Assembly: GCF_013343715.1 (NCBI RefSeq)
Contig: NZ_JABUNR010000013.1
Coordinates: forward strand, 62,001-126,000
Length of the DNA stretch: 64,000 nucleotides
Direction of reading: 5' to 3'
Source of the DNA: Mesobacillus harenae
Lineage (GTDB): Bacteria > Bacillota > Bacilli > Bacillales > Cytobacillaceae
Part shown: one piece after another, positions 37,563 through 46,500 of the stretch
How positions within the stretch are numbered: the first letter of the stretch is position 1
How the letters are laid out: each line of letters opens with the position of its first letter
Position numbers and translations under genes: made by a program
The notes under the pieces: model-generated
What the model was told of the DNA's origin: nothing
What the model saw: only the letters and a program-made list of their open reading frames with translations
Database searches by the model: none

Positions 37563-37574
37563 TTTACATCCCCC

Positions 37575-38420
37575 CTATTCACAGAATACATGTTTCCCGA
37601 TCCGTTTAATCTGTGGCCTAGACCAAATCCATTTACTTGTTGCGGTAGCAGGGTTAAAGTAATAAAGCGCTTCTCCTGTTGGATCCCATCCATTTAATGC
37701 ATCTATGACCGCTTCCTTTGCTCTTTCATTTGGAGTCAGCCAGATCTGCCCATCAGCCACTGCAGTAAAGGCTAATGGCTCAAAGATCACTCCTGAGACA
37801 GTATTAGGAAAGGTACCACTCTCTACACGATTAATAATAACGGCGGCCACTGCTACTTGGCCTTCATACGGTTCTCCTCTTGCCTCACCATAGACAGCAT
37901 TCGCCATTAACTGGATATCATTTTGTGAAAATCCATTTGGCACGTTTGCGGCCGTCGGTTTTTTTGGAGTCGCTTGCTGCCCTTGTCCTGCGGGAGTTCC
38001 CCCACCTCCGCCACCAGCTGGCTTTTGTTGTTTTTTCAAATCCGTTCCGCCATAGTGGGTAAAATTATTACCTTTTTGCACCTGTTCTTTTACGAATTGT
38101 TTATTGTACTTAGAGGCCTTAACAAGTTTAGCTTTTGTTGCTTGGCCCGCGAGACCGTCAATTGGAAGACCGAATTCATATTGAAAATTCCGTAAAGCCC
38201 AATAGGTGCCCCAGCCAAACACTCCGTCAATTTTCTTATTGTAAAAACCAAGATACTGCAGACGTGATTGCAGTTCGATAACATCATCTCCAACAGCACC
38301 ATGCTGTATTACTTGGTCGGAGAAAGCACTGACAATCTGTTCATCGCTGCTTACTGTAAACAAGCACAAACACATCACGGTTATAATCAACAACTTTATC
38401 GGTAAAGATTTAGTCTTCAT
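37575..38420 (-). CDS. sleB: Spore cortex-lytic enzyme SleB
   Basis: 281 residues. Signal peptide (about residues 1-30), N-terminal peptidoglycan-binding domain (DDVIELQSRLQYLGFYNKKI), a low-complexity glycine/proline linker, then the SleB hydrolase domain with the active-site glutamate in VYGEARGEPYEG and GQIWLTPN. Lytic transglycosylase that cleaves muramic-lactam cortex during germination. GGGGGG precedes the ATG. A sigma-G promoter was looked for upstream but not found with confidence. Confidence 0.96.
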   Translation of the reverse strand: MKTKSLPIKLLIITVMCLCLFTVSSDEQIVSAFSDQVIQHGAVGDDVIELQSRLQYLGFYNKKIDGVFGWGTYWALRNFQYEFGLPIDGLAGQATKAKLVKASKYNKQFVKEQVQKGNNFTHYGGTDLKKQQKPAGGGGGGTPAGQGQQATPKKPTAANVPNGFSQNDIQLMANAVYGEARGEPYEGQVAVAAVIINRVESGTFPNTVSGVIFEPLAFTAVADGQIWLTPNERAKEAVIDALNGWDPTGEALYYFNPATATSKWIWSRPQIKRIGKHVFCE

Positions 38421-38507
38421 CGTAAGTACCCCCCTAATTTAGCCTTTAAGATTAACCCTATTTTTTGTATGTCTAAGAGTTTTATACAAAAATCTCCTAT
38501 AAAAAGA

Positions 38508-38540
38508 AAAAAACCCTCATTTTTCAATAATGAAGGGTTT
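38508..38540 (-). terminator. Terminator of prsW
   Basis: AAACCCTTCATT/AATGAGGGTTT arms overlapping the prsW stop codon, followed by a T run on the minus strand. Confidence 0.85.
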
Positions 38541-39209
38541 GCTAAACATCTGTTGTTCGTAATGTTTATCACTTAATATTCTCGCTTTTTTCACCTTCCT
38601 CAAACCAAGCCACCAAAGAAAGATCATAAAAGGCACCATTAAAATAATCCATTGTTCAAGGGTAATCAAGATATAATTGTAGGTTCCATGAAGACAAACT
38701 GGAATCAATAAAGACAAAACAAGCCATCTCCACTTTGTGCCGGGAGTAAACTTTGCTTTACCAAGATAATAGCCAAGAATAACACCAAACAGAGCATGGC
38801 TGGAAACAGGCAATAAGGCTCGGCCCAAGGCGTATTCCATCCCATTCCCCAAGAGATAAAACACATTTTCCATTGTCGCGAATCCCAGTGACACAGAAGC
38901 GCCATAAACGATTCCATCATAAGGCTCATCAAAGGTAACATGCTGAAAGACCGTATAAAATAATATAAACCATTTAAAAAATTCCTCAAGCAGCCCGCTG
39001 GCTACGAATGCTGTCACAATATCAGACTGGATTATATTTTCTGCTTCCAAGACGTACTGAATAAACATGATTGGAAACACGAGGAGAGCGCCAAACAGAA
39101 AAGTCTTAAATACCATAGAAAACGGTTCTGACTCATAATGGTCTTTTAAATAAAAATAACTTAATAGAGCCAGCCCGGGTGCAATACCCGCAGTAACTAT
39201 TCCTAACAT
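38517..39209 (-). CDS. prsW: Intramembrane site-1 protease PrsW
   Basis: 230 residues from ATG 39209 (GAGGAC upstream); a TTG at 39227 is the alternative. Multi-spanning membrane protein with the paired glutamates EEFFKW in [12 protein letters not shown], catalytic in the family, and the conserved histidine motif [15 protein letters not shown]. In B. subtilis PrsW makes the first cut in anti-sigma-W RsiW after envelope stress. Neighbour of sleB, convergent in function only. Confidence 0.93.
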   Translation of the reverse strand: MLGIVTAGIAPGLALLSYFYLKDHYESEPFSMVFKTFLFGALLVFPIMFIQYVLEAENIIQSDIVTAFVASGLLEEFFKWFILFYTVFQHVTFDEPYDGIVYGASVSLGFATMENVFYLLGNGMEYALGRALLPVSSHALFGVILGYYLGKAKFTPGTKWRWLVLSLLIPVCLHGTYNYILITLEQWIILMVPFMIFLWWLGLRKVKKARILSDKHYEQQMFSKPFIIEK

Positions 39210-39312
39210 GAGCTGTCCTCTTTTCAATTCGTTTCCTTCATCGTATCATGTTACTTATAGAAAAAAAATAGAATCTTAATCGGTAGTTGCATACAAGGGG
39301 GAAATATATAGC

Positions 39313-40284
39313 ATGAAAAAGAATATTCTAATCATTCATACGGGCGGGACTATTTCAATGAGTGAGGATAATAATGGAGCTGTCAGCCCTGGAAAAGTAA
39401 ATCCACTATCTTCACAAACTTCTACGCTCTCAAACCTTGCAAATTTTTTTTTAGAAGAGCCTTTCAATTGGCCATCTCCTCATATAACATCTATAGAAAT
39501 GATGAAATTAAAAAAACTTATAGATGCCTATACTGAGAAAAATTTAATTGATGGTGTAGTAATCACACATGGAACTGATACTCTTGAGGAAACAGCTTAT
39601 TTTCTGGAACTGACCGTGAAATCTGAAGTTCCGATTGTCGTAACAGGCGCTATGAGATCCAGCAACGAAATTGGTTCGGACGGGCTTTATAACTTTATTT
39701 CTTCAGTAAGGGTGGCATCTAGCTTAGAAGCGATTGGAAAAGGGGTTCTTGTAGTCCTAAACGATGAAATTCATACGGCTGATAACGTGACAAAGACCCA
39801 TACAAGTGATGTATCAACTTTTCAAAGTCCGCAATATGGACCAATTGGGATCGTAACAAAACGCGGAGTTATTTTTCATCACTTACCTGCAAAGAAAGAA
39901 AAATATACGATTTCATCTGCAGATAAGAAAGTTGTCCTAATCAAAGCTCATGCAGGAATGGATTCTACGCTCCTATACGCCATTAAAGAGATAGGAGTTG
40001 AAGGAGTAGTCATCGAAGCACTCGGACAAGGAAACCTTCCCCCATCGGCCGTTCCAGGAGTAATTAGTCTTATTGCACAAAACATACCTGTTGTATTAGT
40101 TTCACGCTGTTTCAATGGTATTGCTCAGGATATTTACAGTTATGAAGGTGGCGGAAGACAATTGAAGGATCATGGAGTAATTTTTTCTAACGGACTTAAT
40201 GGCCAAAAAGCGAGGATTAAATTATTAATTGCGCTAGAGGAAACAACGGAAATGACTGAAATAGAAAGAATGTTTCAGTTTTAA
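39313..40284 (+). CDS. ansA: L-asparaginase, type I
   Basis: 323 residues, no signal peptide, so cytoplasmic. Hydrolyses asparagine to aspartate and ammonia. Active-site threonines are in the two signatures: HTGGTISM (Thr13 near the N-terminus) and ITHGTDTLEETAYFL. Also VVTGAMRSSNEIGSDG. The gene is on the plus strand, alone between divergent prsW and convergent ypdA, with its own GGGGGA binding site. A hairpin terminator is shared with ypdA. Confidence 0.95.
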   Translation: MKKNILIIHTGGTISMSEDNNGAVSPGKVNPLSSQTSTLSNLANFFLEEPFNWPSPHITSIEMMKLKKLIDAYTEKNLIDGVVITHGTDTLEETAYFLELTVKSEVPIVVTGAMRSSNEIGSDGLYNFISSVRVASSLEAIGKGVLVVLNDEIHTADNVTKTHTSDVSTFQSPQYGPIGIVTKRGVIFHHLPAKKEKYTISSADKKVVLIKAHAGMDSTLLYAIKEIGVEGVVIEALGQGNLPPSAVPGVISLIAQNIPVVLVSRCFNGIAQDIYSYEGGGRQLKDHGVIFSNGLNGQKARIKLLIALEETTEMTEIERMFQF

Positions 40285-40302
40285 GCAAGAATTAGTTGAT
40301 AT

Positions 40303-40334
40303 ATAAACTGGGAAGCTCTCGCTGCCCAGTTTAT
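40303..40334. terminator. Bidirectional terminator between ansA and ypdA
   Basis: ATAAACTGGG/CCCAGTTTAT 10-base stem, loop of 12, followed by TATTTTT on the plus strand. Confidence 0.85.
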
Positions 40335-41302
40335 TATTTTTCTCGATCCTTAATGGTCTTGGCAATCTGACCCCCATGAAAACGACCGTTTTCAATAAAG
40401 ATTTCATTAGCGTTATTGCCTGCTGCCAGAACTCCCGCAATAAATATCCCTTTTACATTTGTCTCCATAGTGTCAAGGTTATGGCTCGGTCTCCCTGTTA
40501 CAGAGTCAATATCGACTCCCATTTTCTGAAGGAACTTATGATCGGGATGATAACCTGTCATTGCATAGACAAAGTCATTTTTTAAAATGAATTCTTGCCC
40601 ATCTCTTTCATAAACAACCGTAGTGGGGGTTATTTGTTTAACCTGAGCACCAAACTCCATTGCGATATTTCCGTGACGGACTAATGATTCAAATTCCGGT
40701 AATATCCAAGGTTTAATGCTTTTGGAATACTCTCTACCTCTGTAAAGAACTGTTACCTTTGCCCTTGCCTTTTCGAGCTCAATTGCTGCATCAATACTAG
40801 AATTTTTTCCACCAATTACAACTACATCCTGATTAAAATGAGGATGGGCTTCTTTAAAGTAATGAGAAACTTTCGTTAATTCCTCTCCAGGTATACCAAT
40901 ATAGTTAGGGTGGTCATAATACCCAGTTGCAATTATGACATAAGGAGTTATGTATTCCTGAATACTTGTGGAAACACAGAAAGCACCATCGTCTAAACGA
41001 TTTACCTTTGTTACTTCCTCATAAGAACGAATATCGAGCTCCTCCCTTCTAACCACTTCTCTATAATAGGTTAAAGCTTGGTTTCTCTTTGGTTTATAAT
41101 TTTCTGTAATAAATGGCACTTCTCCAATAGAGAGCTTTTCACTGCTGCTGAAAAACGTCTGGTGGGTAGGATAATTATAAATTGCATTAACGATATTTCC
41201 CTTTTCTATAACAAGTGGTGCTTTCCCTATCTTTTTCAAGGCTATCGCGGCTGATAGTCCACAAGGTCCTCCGCCGACAATAATAACTTCTGCGTTTTCC
41301 AT
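40334..41302 (-). CDS. ypdA: Bacillithiol disulfide reductase-like YpdA (Bdr)
   Basis: 322 residues, FAD/NAD(P)-dependent thioredoxin-reductase-like protein. FAD-binding VIIVGGGPCGLSAAIALKKI at the N-terminus, a second nucleotide fold VVVIGGKNSSIDAAIE in the middle and GIFIAGVLAAGNNANEIF at the end (FAD). There is no CxxC redox pair, which separates it from thioredoxin reductase. It is needed to keep bacillithiol reduced. Neighbour of gudB as in B. subtilis. Confidence 0.93.
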   Translation of the reverse strand: MENAEVIIVGGGPCGLSAAIALKKIGKAPLVIEKGNIVNAIYNYPTHQTFFSSSEKLSIGEVPFITENYKPKRNQALTYYREVVRREELDIRSYEEVTKVNRLDDGAFCVSTSIQEYITPYVIIATGYYDHPNYIGIPGEELTKVSHYFKEAHPHFNQDVVVIGGKNSSIDAAIELEKARAKVTVLYRGREYSKSIKPWILPEFESLVRHGNIAMEFGAQVKQITPTTVVYERDGQEFILKNDFVYAMTGYHPDHKFLQKMGVDIDSVTGRPSHNLDTMETNVKGIFIAGVLAAGNNANEIFIENGRFHGGQIAKTIKDREK

Positions 41303-41414
41303 TTATATTCCACTCCTTAAAAACCGGCAATACACAGCCTTCGGCAGTTTCCCCTGCCCTTAGCCTATGCTACCCTTTAGTCTTAATAGTTCGTTATATA
41401 AATACTCAAATAAA

Positions 41415-41445
41415 AAATCTCCTACCTGTAAATGATAGGAGATTT
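41415..41445 (-). terminator. Terminator of gudB
   Basis: AAATCTCCTA/TAGGAGATTT stem, 11-base loop, followed by TTTATT on the minus strand; 75 bases after the gudB stop. Confidence 0.75.
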
Positions 41446-41519
41446 CTCTATTTGATTCAACGGAGATGACTCGTTTCTATGATTTTTTCTCGTTTCTTGA
41501 CAGTCGGCTCCGCTTTTAT

Positions 41520-42797
41520 TTATATCCAGCCTCTGAATCGGCTTGCTTCTGCCATCTTTCTTACACCAACCATATATGCAGCGAGTCTCATATCAACACG
41601 GCGGGTTTGGGCTGTATCATAAATGCTGTTAAAACTCTTTACCATAACTTTTTCAAGCTTTTCTTCCACTTCTTCTTCTGTCCAGTAGTAGCCCTGGTTG
41701 TTTTGTACCCATTCGAAATAAGATACGGTCACACCACCGGCTGATGCTAAAACATCTGGAACCAATAAAATGCCGCGGTCGGTCAGAATTTCAGTTGCCT
41801 CAAGAGTTGTAGGGCCGTTTGCAGCTTCCACGACAATGCTTGCGCGGATGTTGTGGGCATTTTCCTCAGTTATTTGGTTTTCAATAGCAGCAGGGACAAG
41901 AATGTCACAATCAAGCTCTAAAAGCTCCTTATTGCTTATTGTGTTATTAAAGAGTTTGGTCACCGTTCCAAAACTGTCGCGGCGGTCAAGAAGATAATCA
42001 ATATCGAGCCCATTAGGATCATGGAGACCTCCGTATGCATCGGAAATTCCAACTATTTTCGCGCCAGCGTCATGCATGAATTTCGACAGGTAACTTCCCG
42101 CGTTACCAAATCCCTGAACGACAACTCTTGCACCCTTTAGTTCAATGCCTTTCTTCTTAGCTGCTTCTCTGATACAAAGAGTTACTCCTTTTGCTGTCGC
42201 CGATTCTCTTCCGTGAGATCCACCAAGGACAAGTGGCTTACCTGTAATAAAGCCTGGTGAATTAAATTCATCAATCCGGCTGTACTCATCCATCATCCAA
42301 GCCATAATTTGTGAGTTGGTAAATACATCTGGTGCAGGTATATCTTTAGTAGGTCCAACAATCTGACTAATTGCCCGGACGTATCCACGGCTGAGTCTCT
42401 CAAGTTCCCTGAACGACATATCCCGCGGATCACAAATTATGCCCCCTTTACCGCCTCCATAAGGCAGATCAACGATACCGCATTTTAAACTCATCCATAT
42501 AGAAAGGGCTTTTACCTCTTTTTCAGTTACATGTGGATGAAAACGTATGCCGCCCTTTGTAGGACCAACTGCATCATTATGCTGTGCACGAAAACCAGTG
42601 AAGATTCTTACAGAACCATCATCCATCCTCACCGGCATTTTTACTGTCATCATTCGAATTGGCTCTTTTAATAGTTCAAATACCTCTTCGGGATAACCTA
42701 GCTTTTCTAAAGCTCTGTGAATCACCGTTTGTGTAGATTTCAGTACATCATGTTTATCTTCTGTATGTGGTTTTTCATTACCGTTTTCGGCAACCAT
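41520..42797 (-). CDS. gudB: NAD-specific glutamate dehydrogenase GudB
   Basis: 425 residues. Catalyses glutamate to 2-oxoglutarate plus ammonia. The substrate-binding PYGGGKGGI and the catalytic K/D elements PAPDVFT and [13 protein letters not shown] are intact; the NAD fold [12 protein letters not shown] follows. In the laboratory strain B. subtilis 168 gudB is disabled by a nine-base duplication near the active-site helix; here the helix reads [16 protein letters not shown] with no duplication, so it should be active. AGGAGG precedes the ATG at 42797. Confidence 0.96.
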   Translation of the reverse strand: MVAENGNEKPHTEDKHDVLKSTQTVIHRALEKLGYPEEVFELLKEPIRMMTVKMPVRMDDGSVRIFTGFRAQHNDAVGPTKGGIRFHPHVTEKEVKALSIWMSLKCGIVDLPYGGGKGGIICDPRDMSFRELERLSRGYVRAISQIVGPTKDIPAPDVFTNSQIMAWMMDEYSRIDEFNSPGFITGKPLVLGGSHGRESATAKGVTLCIREAAKKKGIELKGARVVVQGFGNAGSYLSKFMHDAGAKIVGISDAYGGLHDPNGLDIDYLLDRRDSFGTVTKLFNNTISNKELLELDCDILVPAAIENQITEENAHNIRASIVVEAANGPTTLEATEILTDRGILLVPDVLASAGGVTVSYFEWVQNNQGYYWTEEEVEEKLEKVMVKSFNSIYDTAQTRRVDMRLAAYMVGVRKMAEASRFRGWI

Positions 42798-42849
42798 TTA
42801 CAAACCTCCTAAAATCACTTTTGCGGATAGTTGTCTGCTTTCAAGACAT

Positions 42850-42877
42850 AGTATACACCTTTGTCTGTTATATGCAA
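42850..42877 (-). promoter_or_regulatory. Putative promoter of gudB
   Basis: Minus strand TTGCAT (42872-42877) and TATACT (42850-42855) with a 16-base spacer, 53 bases upstream of the ATG. Confidence 0.5.
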
Positions 42878-42914
42878 GAATAAAAGGCACTTTTCTGCAT
42901 TTTAAGAACATTAA

Positions 42915-42929
42915 ATGAAAACGCTGTCA
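42915..42929. promoter_or_regulatory. Candidate cre (CcpA) site upstream of gudB
   Basis: ATGAAAACGCTGTCA fits the cre consensus WTGNAANCGNWNNCW at every fixed position. It lies about 80 bases upstream of the likely gudB transcription start, a distance at which CcpA usually activates rather than blocks. Confidence 0.55.
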
Positions 42930-43063
42930 AGAACGGCATAAAATTTCATGCCGCGAAATCTTATTTTTTATTTTCCCCTACAATTTAAAAAGAAACGTAC
43001 AAATTCCATTCATAGTTAAATTCACTCTCGAAAATCATTCATTAGAGAAATCTCCAAAAAAAA

Positions 43064-43078
43064 AGCGGTGAACCCGCT
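43064..43078 (-). terminator. Terminator of mecB
   Basis: AGCGG/CCGCT 5-base stem with 5-base loop and a run of nine T on the minus strand, directly after mecB. Confidence 0.75.
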
Positions 43079-43080
43079 CA

Positions 43081-43662
43081 TTAAAAAAAGAAATGAACTA
43101 GGGTTTCGACCGCTTTTTCTTTAATAATTACTTTTCCATACTCTAAAATCCTGTGAATACTCATTAATGAAGGATTGCCAAACTCAGCAAGAATGGATAC
43201 CGTTTTGTTCATTTCATCTGCAGATGGTTCCTCAAAGTAAAAATAGTAAGTATCATTCATGCAGTATAGGGATCCGCCGTAAATATCGCTTTCCTTTAGC
43301 CTTTTAGATAATTGAATGACATCCTCAATATTGTGAAACTCAAAAAGGATATCCTCAGACCCTTCTACAGTAACCTGCATTTCAATGAACCCGTCATCAA
43401 ATGGTTCATCTTCTTCCTCATGTTCTTGCATGGTTACAATCATAACCATTCCCTGTCCTTGAAGGGAAAATATTTCAACTGTAACAGACCCTAAAATTTC
43501 AAAATCAAACTCTTCGCTTGCCTCAATAAGCATGTCGTAAAATAATTGGTGCCACTTCATTGAATCTTTCCAGATATCTTCTTTTGTCAGCCCTCTATCC
43601 GATAGATCGTCAATTGTTAAAAAAACCTTTATTTTATTGAAATTTATCCGCTCTAAGCGCAT
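43081..43662 (-). CDS. mecB: ClpC adapter protein MecB
   Basis: 193 residues from ATG 43662, so that the protein begins MRLERINFNKIKVFLTIDDL, as MecA/MecB proteins do; ATG 43665 lies one codon upstream and the frame opens at 43686. The N-terminal recruitment domain, acidic linker (HEEEDEPFDD) and C-terminal ClpC-binding domain are apparent. MecB delivers proteins to ClpCP. This is the second, mecA-like paralogue, ypbH in B. subtilis. Located beside ypbG as there. Confidence 0.92.
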   Translation of the reverse strand: MRLERINFNKIKVFLTIDDLSDRGLTKEDIWKDSMKWHQLFYDMLIEASEEFDFEILGSVTVEIFSLQGQGMVMIVTMQEHEEEDEPFDDGFIEMQVTVEGSEDILFEFHNIEDVIQLSKRLKESDIYGGSLYCMNDTYYFYFEEPSADEMNKTVSILAEFGNPSLMSIHRILEYGKVIIKEKAVETLVHFFF

Positions 43663-43798
43663 CATAATGCCCCCTGCCGTGAACAAAACTCTTATTTTAG
43701 TTTATGAATGATTCGCAGGATGGTGAGTTAATTTGTTTAAACGATGCGCAGTAATCCACTTGTAAAGCTTCCTTATTTCTATCCCATGTTTCACCGTA

Positions 43799-44581
43799 TC
43801 AGCTTTCTCTTCGCTCAGAATGACTGAGCGTGATTAGATGGGTTTGAGCCGGAGCTCCAAGTCTTAAGGGTATTTTTGTCGTGCCATATCCATTACTCGT
43901 CAGTACAGTTGTATTTCCATGTTCTTTTATTCCTCCAAGTTCATATGGACCAAATCCAAATATACGGATTTGGCCTCCATGAGTATGACCGCTAATTACA
44001 AGCCGGATCCGATTATTCTGGTCTATTTTTTTAAAAATAACTGGATTATGACTGATTAACACTCTGAAACCATTGTCTCCAGCATCCGCTAATGCCAAAT
44101 CAAGTCTGTCCCTTTCAAGCCCCACATCATCAACGCCAAGCATGACGAGTTCCTCACCAGAATCAGATTCAAATTTAACTGCCGTGTTATCCAATATTTT
44201 AATTCCCAAATCTAATAAGAGTGCGTCAAGTTCATGGGAATCTGTTTCGTAATCATTGTTTCCCCAAACAAAATAAACGGGCCCTAAATCTTTTAATTTG
44301 AGAAGATTTTCCTTTATTCTGGACATGGAAACTCCTTTTTCAGCCAAGTCGCCACCAATAACAATTAGATCCGCCTTACCCTTAACCTGTTCAATGATTT
44401 GCTGCGAAACTTTTCGATGATGGATATCCGAGATAAAGAAAATAGTGACTTCGCCAAAGCTTTTTGGAAAATCCGAAAAGAAAAGTTTATTAATTATGAC
44501 TCGGTCTGTTTGTGCTTCTTTATACATATGTACTAACATTCCAACTGCAATTCCTAAAAAAACCAATAAAAAAATGACCAT
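43799..44581 (-). CDS. ypbG: Membrane-anchored metallophosphoesterase YpbG
   Basis: 260 residues. One N-terminal membrane segment, then a calcineurin-like fold with metal-binding motifs FISDIHHRK, VIGGDLAEKG, WGNNDYE, SHNP and SGHTHGGQIR. All metal ligands are present, so it should be an active phosphohydrolase; the substrate is not known. The start ATG 44581 lacks a strong binding site. Position after a small membrane gene, before mecB. Confidence 0.9.
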   Translation of the reverse strand: MVIFLLVFLGIAVGMLVHMYKEAQTDRVIINKLFFSDFPKSFGEVTIFFISDIHHRKVSQQIIEQVKGKADLIVIGGDLAEKGVSMSRIKENLLKLKDLGPVYFVWGNNDYETDSHELDALLLDLGIKILDNTAVKFESDSGEELVMLGVDDVGLERDRLDLALADAGDNGFRVLISHNPVIFKKIDQNNRIRLVISGHTHGGQIRIFGFGPYELGGIKEHGNTTVLTSNGYGTTKIPLRLGAPAQTHLITLSHSERRES

Positions 44582-44627
44582 TGGCCGTTATCAAATCCTT
44601 TTCAATCTAATGTAAAAAATACTGAAG

Positions 44628-45005
44628 TCAATTCCTTGCTGCTTTATCTACTGAGATCATACCATATAAGCAAGAAAAACCGAAAAATATAGATGTTTGC
44701 CAAAACCCTTCGTTAAATAAGAAATAAAAGCCAATCAAAGTTAATACTAGAACGATCACCCCTAAAAAAGAGGTTCGTTTTCCTTTGAAGAATTTTACTG
44801 TATGGTCAAAGCCATCTTCGATGATGCTGCCTAGAGATGTAACTCCTAAAATGAATGCCAACGCAGCTGCAAAGAATTCAAGCGGGTCTAATACAAATTC
44901 CACTACAAGCTCTGAGAAGACAAAAGGAAGAGGTATAGGAACCCATTGAATAAACAAATACCCACTAACAAAACCTGTAATCAGCTGAATCAAATATTTA
45001 AGCAT
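44628..45005 (-). CDS. Small membrane protein of unknown family
   Basis: 125 residues with three or four membrane helices. I do not recognise the family. The protein has charged loops only at EDGFDHTVKFFKGKRTS. Its start (ATG 45003-45005) has GGGAGGG 5-6 bases upstream, but that site sits inside the terminator hairpin at 45008-45039. It lies between ypbG and the CBS gene and has no match in my memory of this region in B. subtilis. Confidence 0.7.
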   Translation of the reverse strand: MLKYLIQLITGFVSGYLFIQWVPIPLPFVFSELVVEFVLDPLEFFAAALAFILGVTSLGSIIEDGFDHTVKFFKGKRTSFLGVIVLVLTLIGFYFLFNEGFWQTSIFFGFSCLYGMISVDKAARN

Positions 45006-45007
45006 AA

Positions 45008-45039
45008 AAACCCTCCCATACCAATGTATGAAAGGGTTT
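45008..45039 (-). terminator. Terminator-like hairpin overlapping a ribosome binding site
   Basis: AAACCCT...AGGGTTT arms with an inner CATAC/GTATG stem, then TTTTT immediately before the ATG of the next gene. It contains GGGAGGG, the binding site of the 125-residue gene. It lies 24 bases after the CBS gene. Confidence 0.7.
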
Positions 45040-45063
45040 AAGTTTTTTTCCTATATTCGAAAA

Positions 45064-45696
45064 TCAATCTTCGTAAATATCCAATATACGAAATCCTGAA
45101 TCTTCGAGTTTTTGCACAAATTTGTTAATATTATCTTTCTTTTCGATTTTCATGACGATTCTTCGGACTAGTTTATCTGTTTCATCAAAAGTAACCAATG
45201 ATATTATATGTTCATGGAAGTGGTGGGCAATTTCTGACAGCCTCGCGATTCTTCCTTCGAGCTCTATTGAAGTGAACGCAATCCTGACTCCTTTTCGGTT
45301 CATTCCAAATGCACTTTGAAACTGATCGAGTACGTCGCTGCGAGTAACCACACCTTTAAAGACTCGATTCTCATCTACTACTGCTAGAAGCGGAAAATCC
45401 TTTAGTTCAATCAAGGTAGATTCAAAAATTTCATTTCCCTGTAAATACTTTTCCTGGTAAACAGCAACATCCTGTGCTTGCGTATTTTTTAAAAACTCTT
45501 CTTGGTTCTGCCCACTTTTAAAAAATTGTTCATATATTGCATTCCTGGTTACCACTCCAGCATACTGGTCAGCCTTTAAAACTGGCATTCCATCTATTTG
45601 ATGGGCTTCAAGCCTTTCCAGCGCTTCTTGCAATGTTTCATTATACTCAACTTTAACGCACGAATAATTAGGTATCATTATACTTTTCACAAACAT
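45064..45696 (-). CDS. CBS-ACT domain protein
   Basis: 210 residues. Two CBS motifs (about residues 1-55 and 75-125), then a C-terminal ACT-like domain (about 135-205, with RIAFTSIELEGRIARLSEI and SLVTFDETDKLVRRIVMKI). This architecture resembles AcuB-like proteins and Listeria CbpA, a c-di-AMP-binding CBS/ACT protein, by memory. It is a plausible nucleotide sensor, but the ligand cannot be read from the sequence. GAGGTG precedes the ATG. Located in the ypbG-ypbF interval, where I recall no such gene in B. subtilis. Confidence 0.7.
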   Translation of the reverse strand: MFVKSIMIPNYSCVKVEYNETLQEALERLEAHQIDGMPVLKADQYAGVVTRNAIYEQFFKSGQNQEEFLKNTQAQDVAVYQEKYLQGNEIFESTLIELKDFPLLAVVDENRVFKGVVTRSDVLDQFQSAFGMNRKGVRIAFTSIELEGRIARLSEIAHHFHEHIISLVTFDETDKLVRRIVMKIEKKDNINKFVQKLEDSGFRILDIYED

Positions 45697-45859
45697 TTTT
45701 CACACCTCAGTCCAAATTAATTTTACATTACAATAGATTCAACAGCGGGTGAAAAAACCTCCTTAGTGTAGAAGGGTGAAAAGTTATTTCTATTGATAAA
45801 TTTCGGAAGACTAGAAGCTACAATTTATTGGTTTATCCTTTTGACGAATAAATCATATA

Positions 45860-46318
45860 TTATTTATTCTCATGATAGAGGTTTATGTCATATTTGGTGT
45901 TCATTAATTCAAACACCAAATGGCGGCTTTTCCATTCATCTTCCTTTTTCCAAAGATCTTTGCTTTTATCAATTATTTCACACCGTAAAGCGTGATACTC
46001 TTTTTCCGCCTTTTCTCTCTTTTCCCTAAGTAAATTCATCCAACCAAATGTGCCCACCACTATTACAAGCAAGTATAAATTTACACTATCACTGACGAAT
46101 GCTGTAAACATTTGCGCAAATGAATAGGAATAAGGCTGAACCACTGTCAAAAATAAATAAAGGAAGAAAAAGAAGGCAAATGCCATTGTTAAGCACATGA
46201 CAAGAATATGTCTGCTTTTCAAATTTTCAAATTTCCTTTTTCTTTTCACTACATTATCTAGCATCTTTTTTGCAGTTTGATCAGTCCGTTCATCAAGCAT
46301 TAATATAGACGGTTCCAT
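45860..46318 (-). CDS. ypbF: DUF2663 membrane protein YpbF
   Basis: 152 residues from ATG 46318 with GAGGAGG upstream; the frame opens at 46342. Basic N-terminal region (KRKRKFENLKSRH), two membrane helices in the middle and a charged helical C-terminus. Matches YpbF by context and length. Function unknown. Confidence 0.8.
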   Translation of the reverse strand: MEPSILMLDERTDQTAKKMLDNVVKRKRKFENLKSRHILVMCLTMAFAFFFFLYLFLTVVQPYSYSFAQMFTAFVSDSVNLYLLVIVVGTFGWMNLLREKREKAEKEYHALRCEIIDKSKDLWKKEDEWKSRHLVFELMNTKYDINLYHENK

Positions 46319-46500
46319 GGCTTCCTCCTCCTCTAAAACCATTATATGAACCTGTCCGAAAGGATATGATATTTAAGATATAAGCCTGCTTGTCTGCAAA
46401 AATTAGTTTGATTCAGGGTCTTAGTAACCTTATCAATTTAATCATGAACTGCTATTTTAAAAGAGACCAGCAATATTCCAACTGGTCTCTGCTTGTATCA

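Noticed and set aside
38090..38302. Minus-strand ORF of 70 codons inside sleB
   Set aside because: Same strand, different frame, within a well-supported gene with conserved domains.
38421..38516. Sigma-G promoter before sleB
   Set aside because: A GTATA-like word is present, but no -10 CATnnTA-like word occurs at 17-18 bases.
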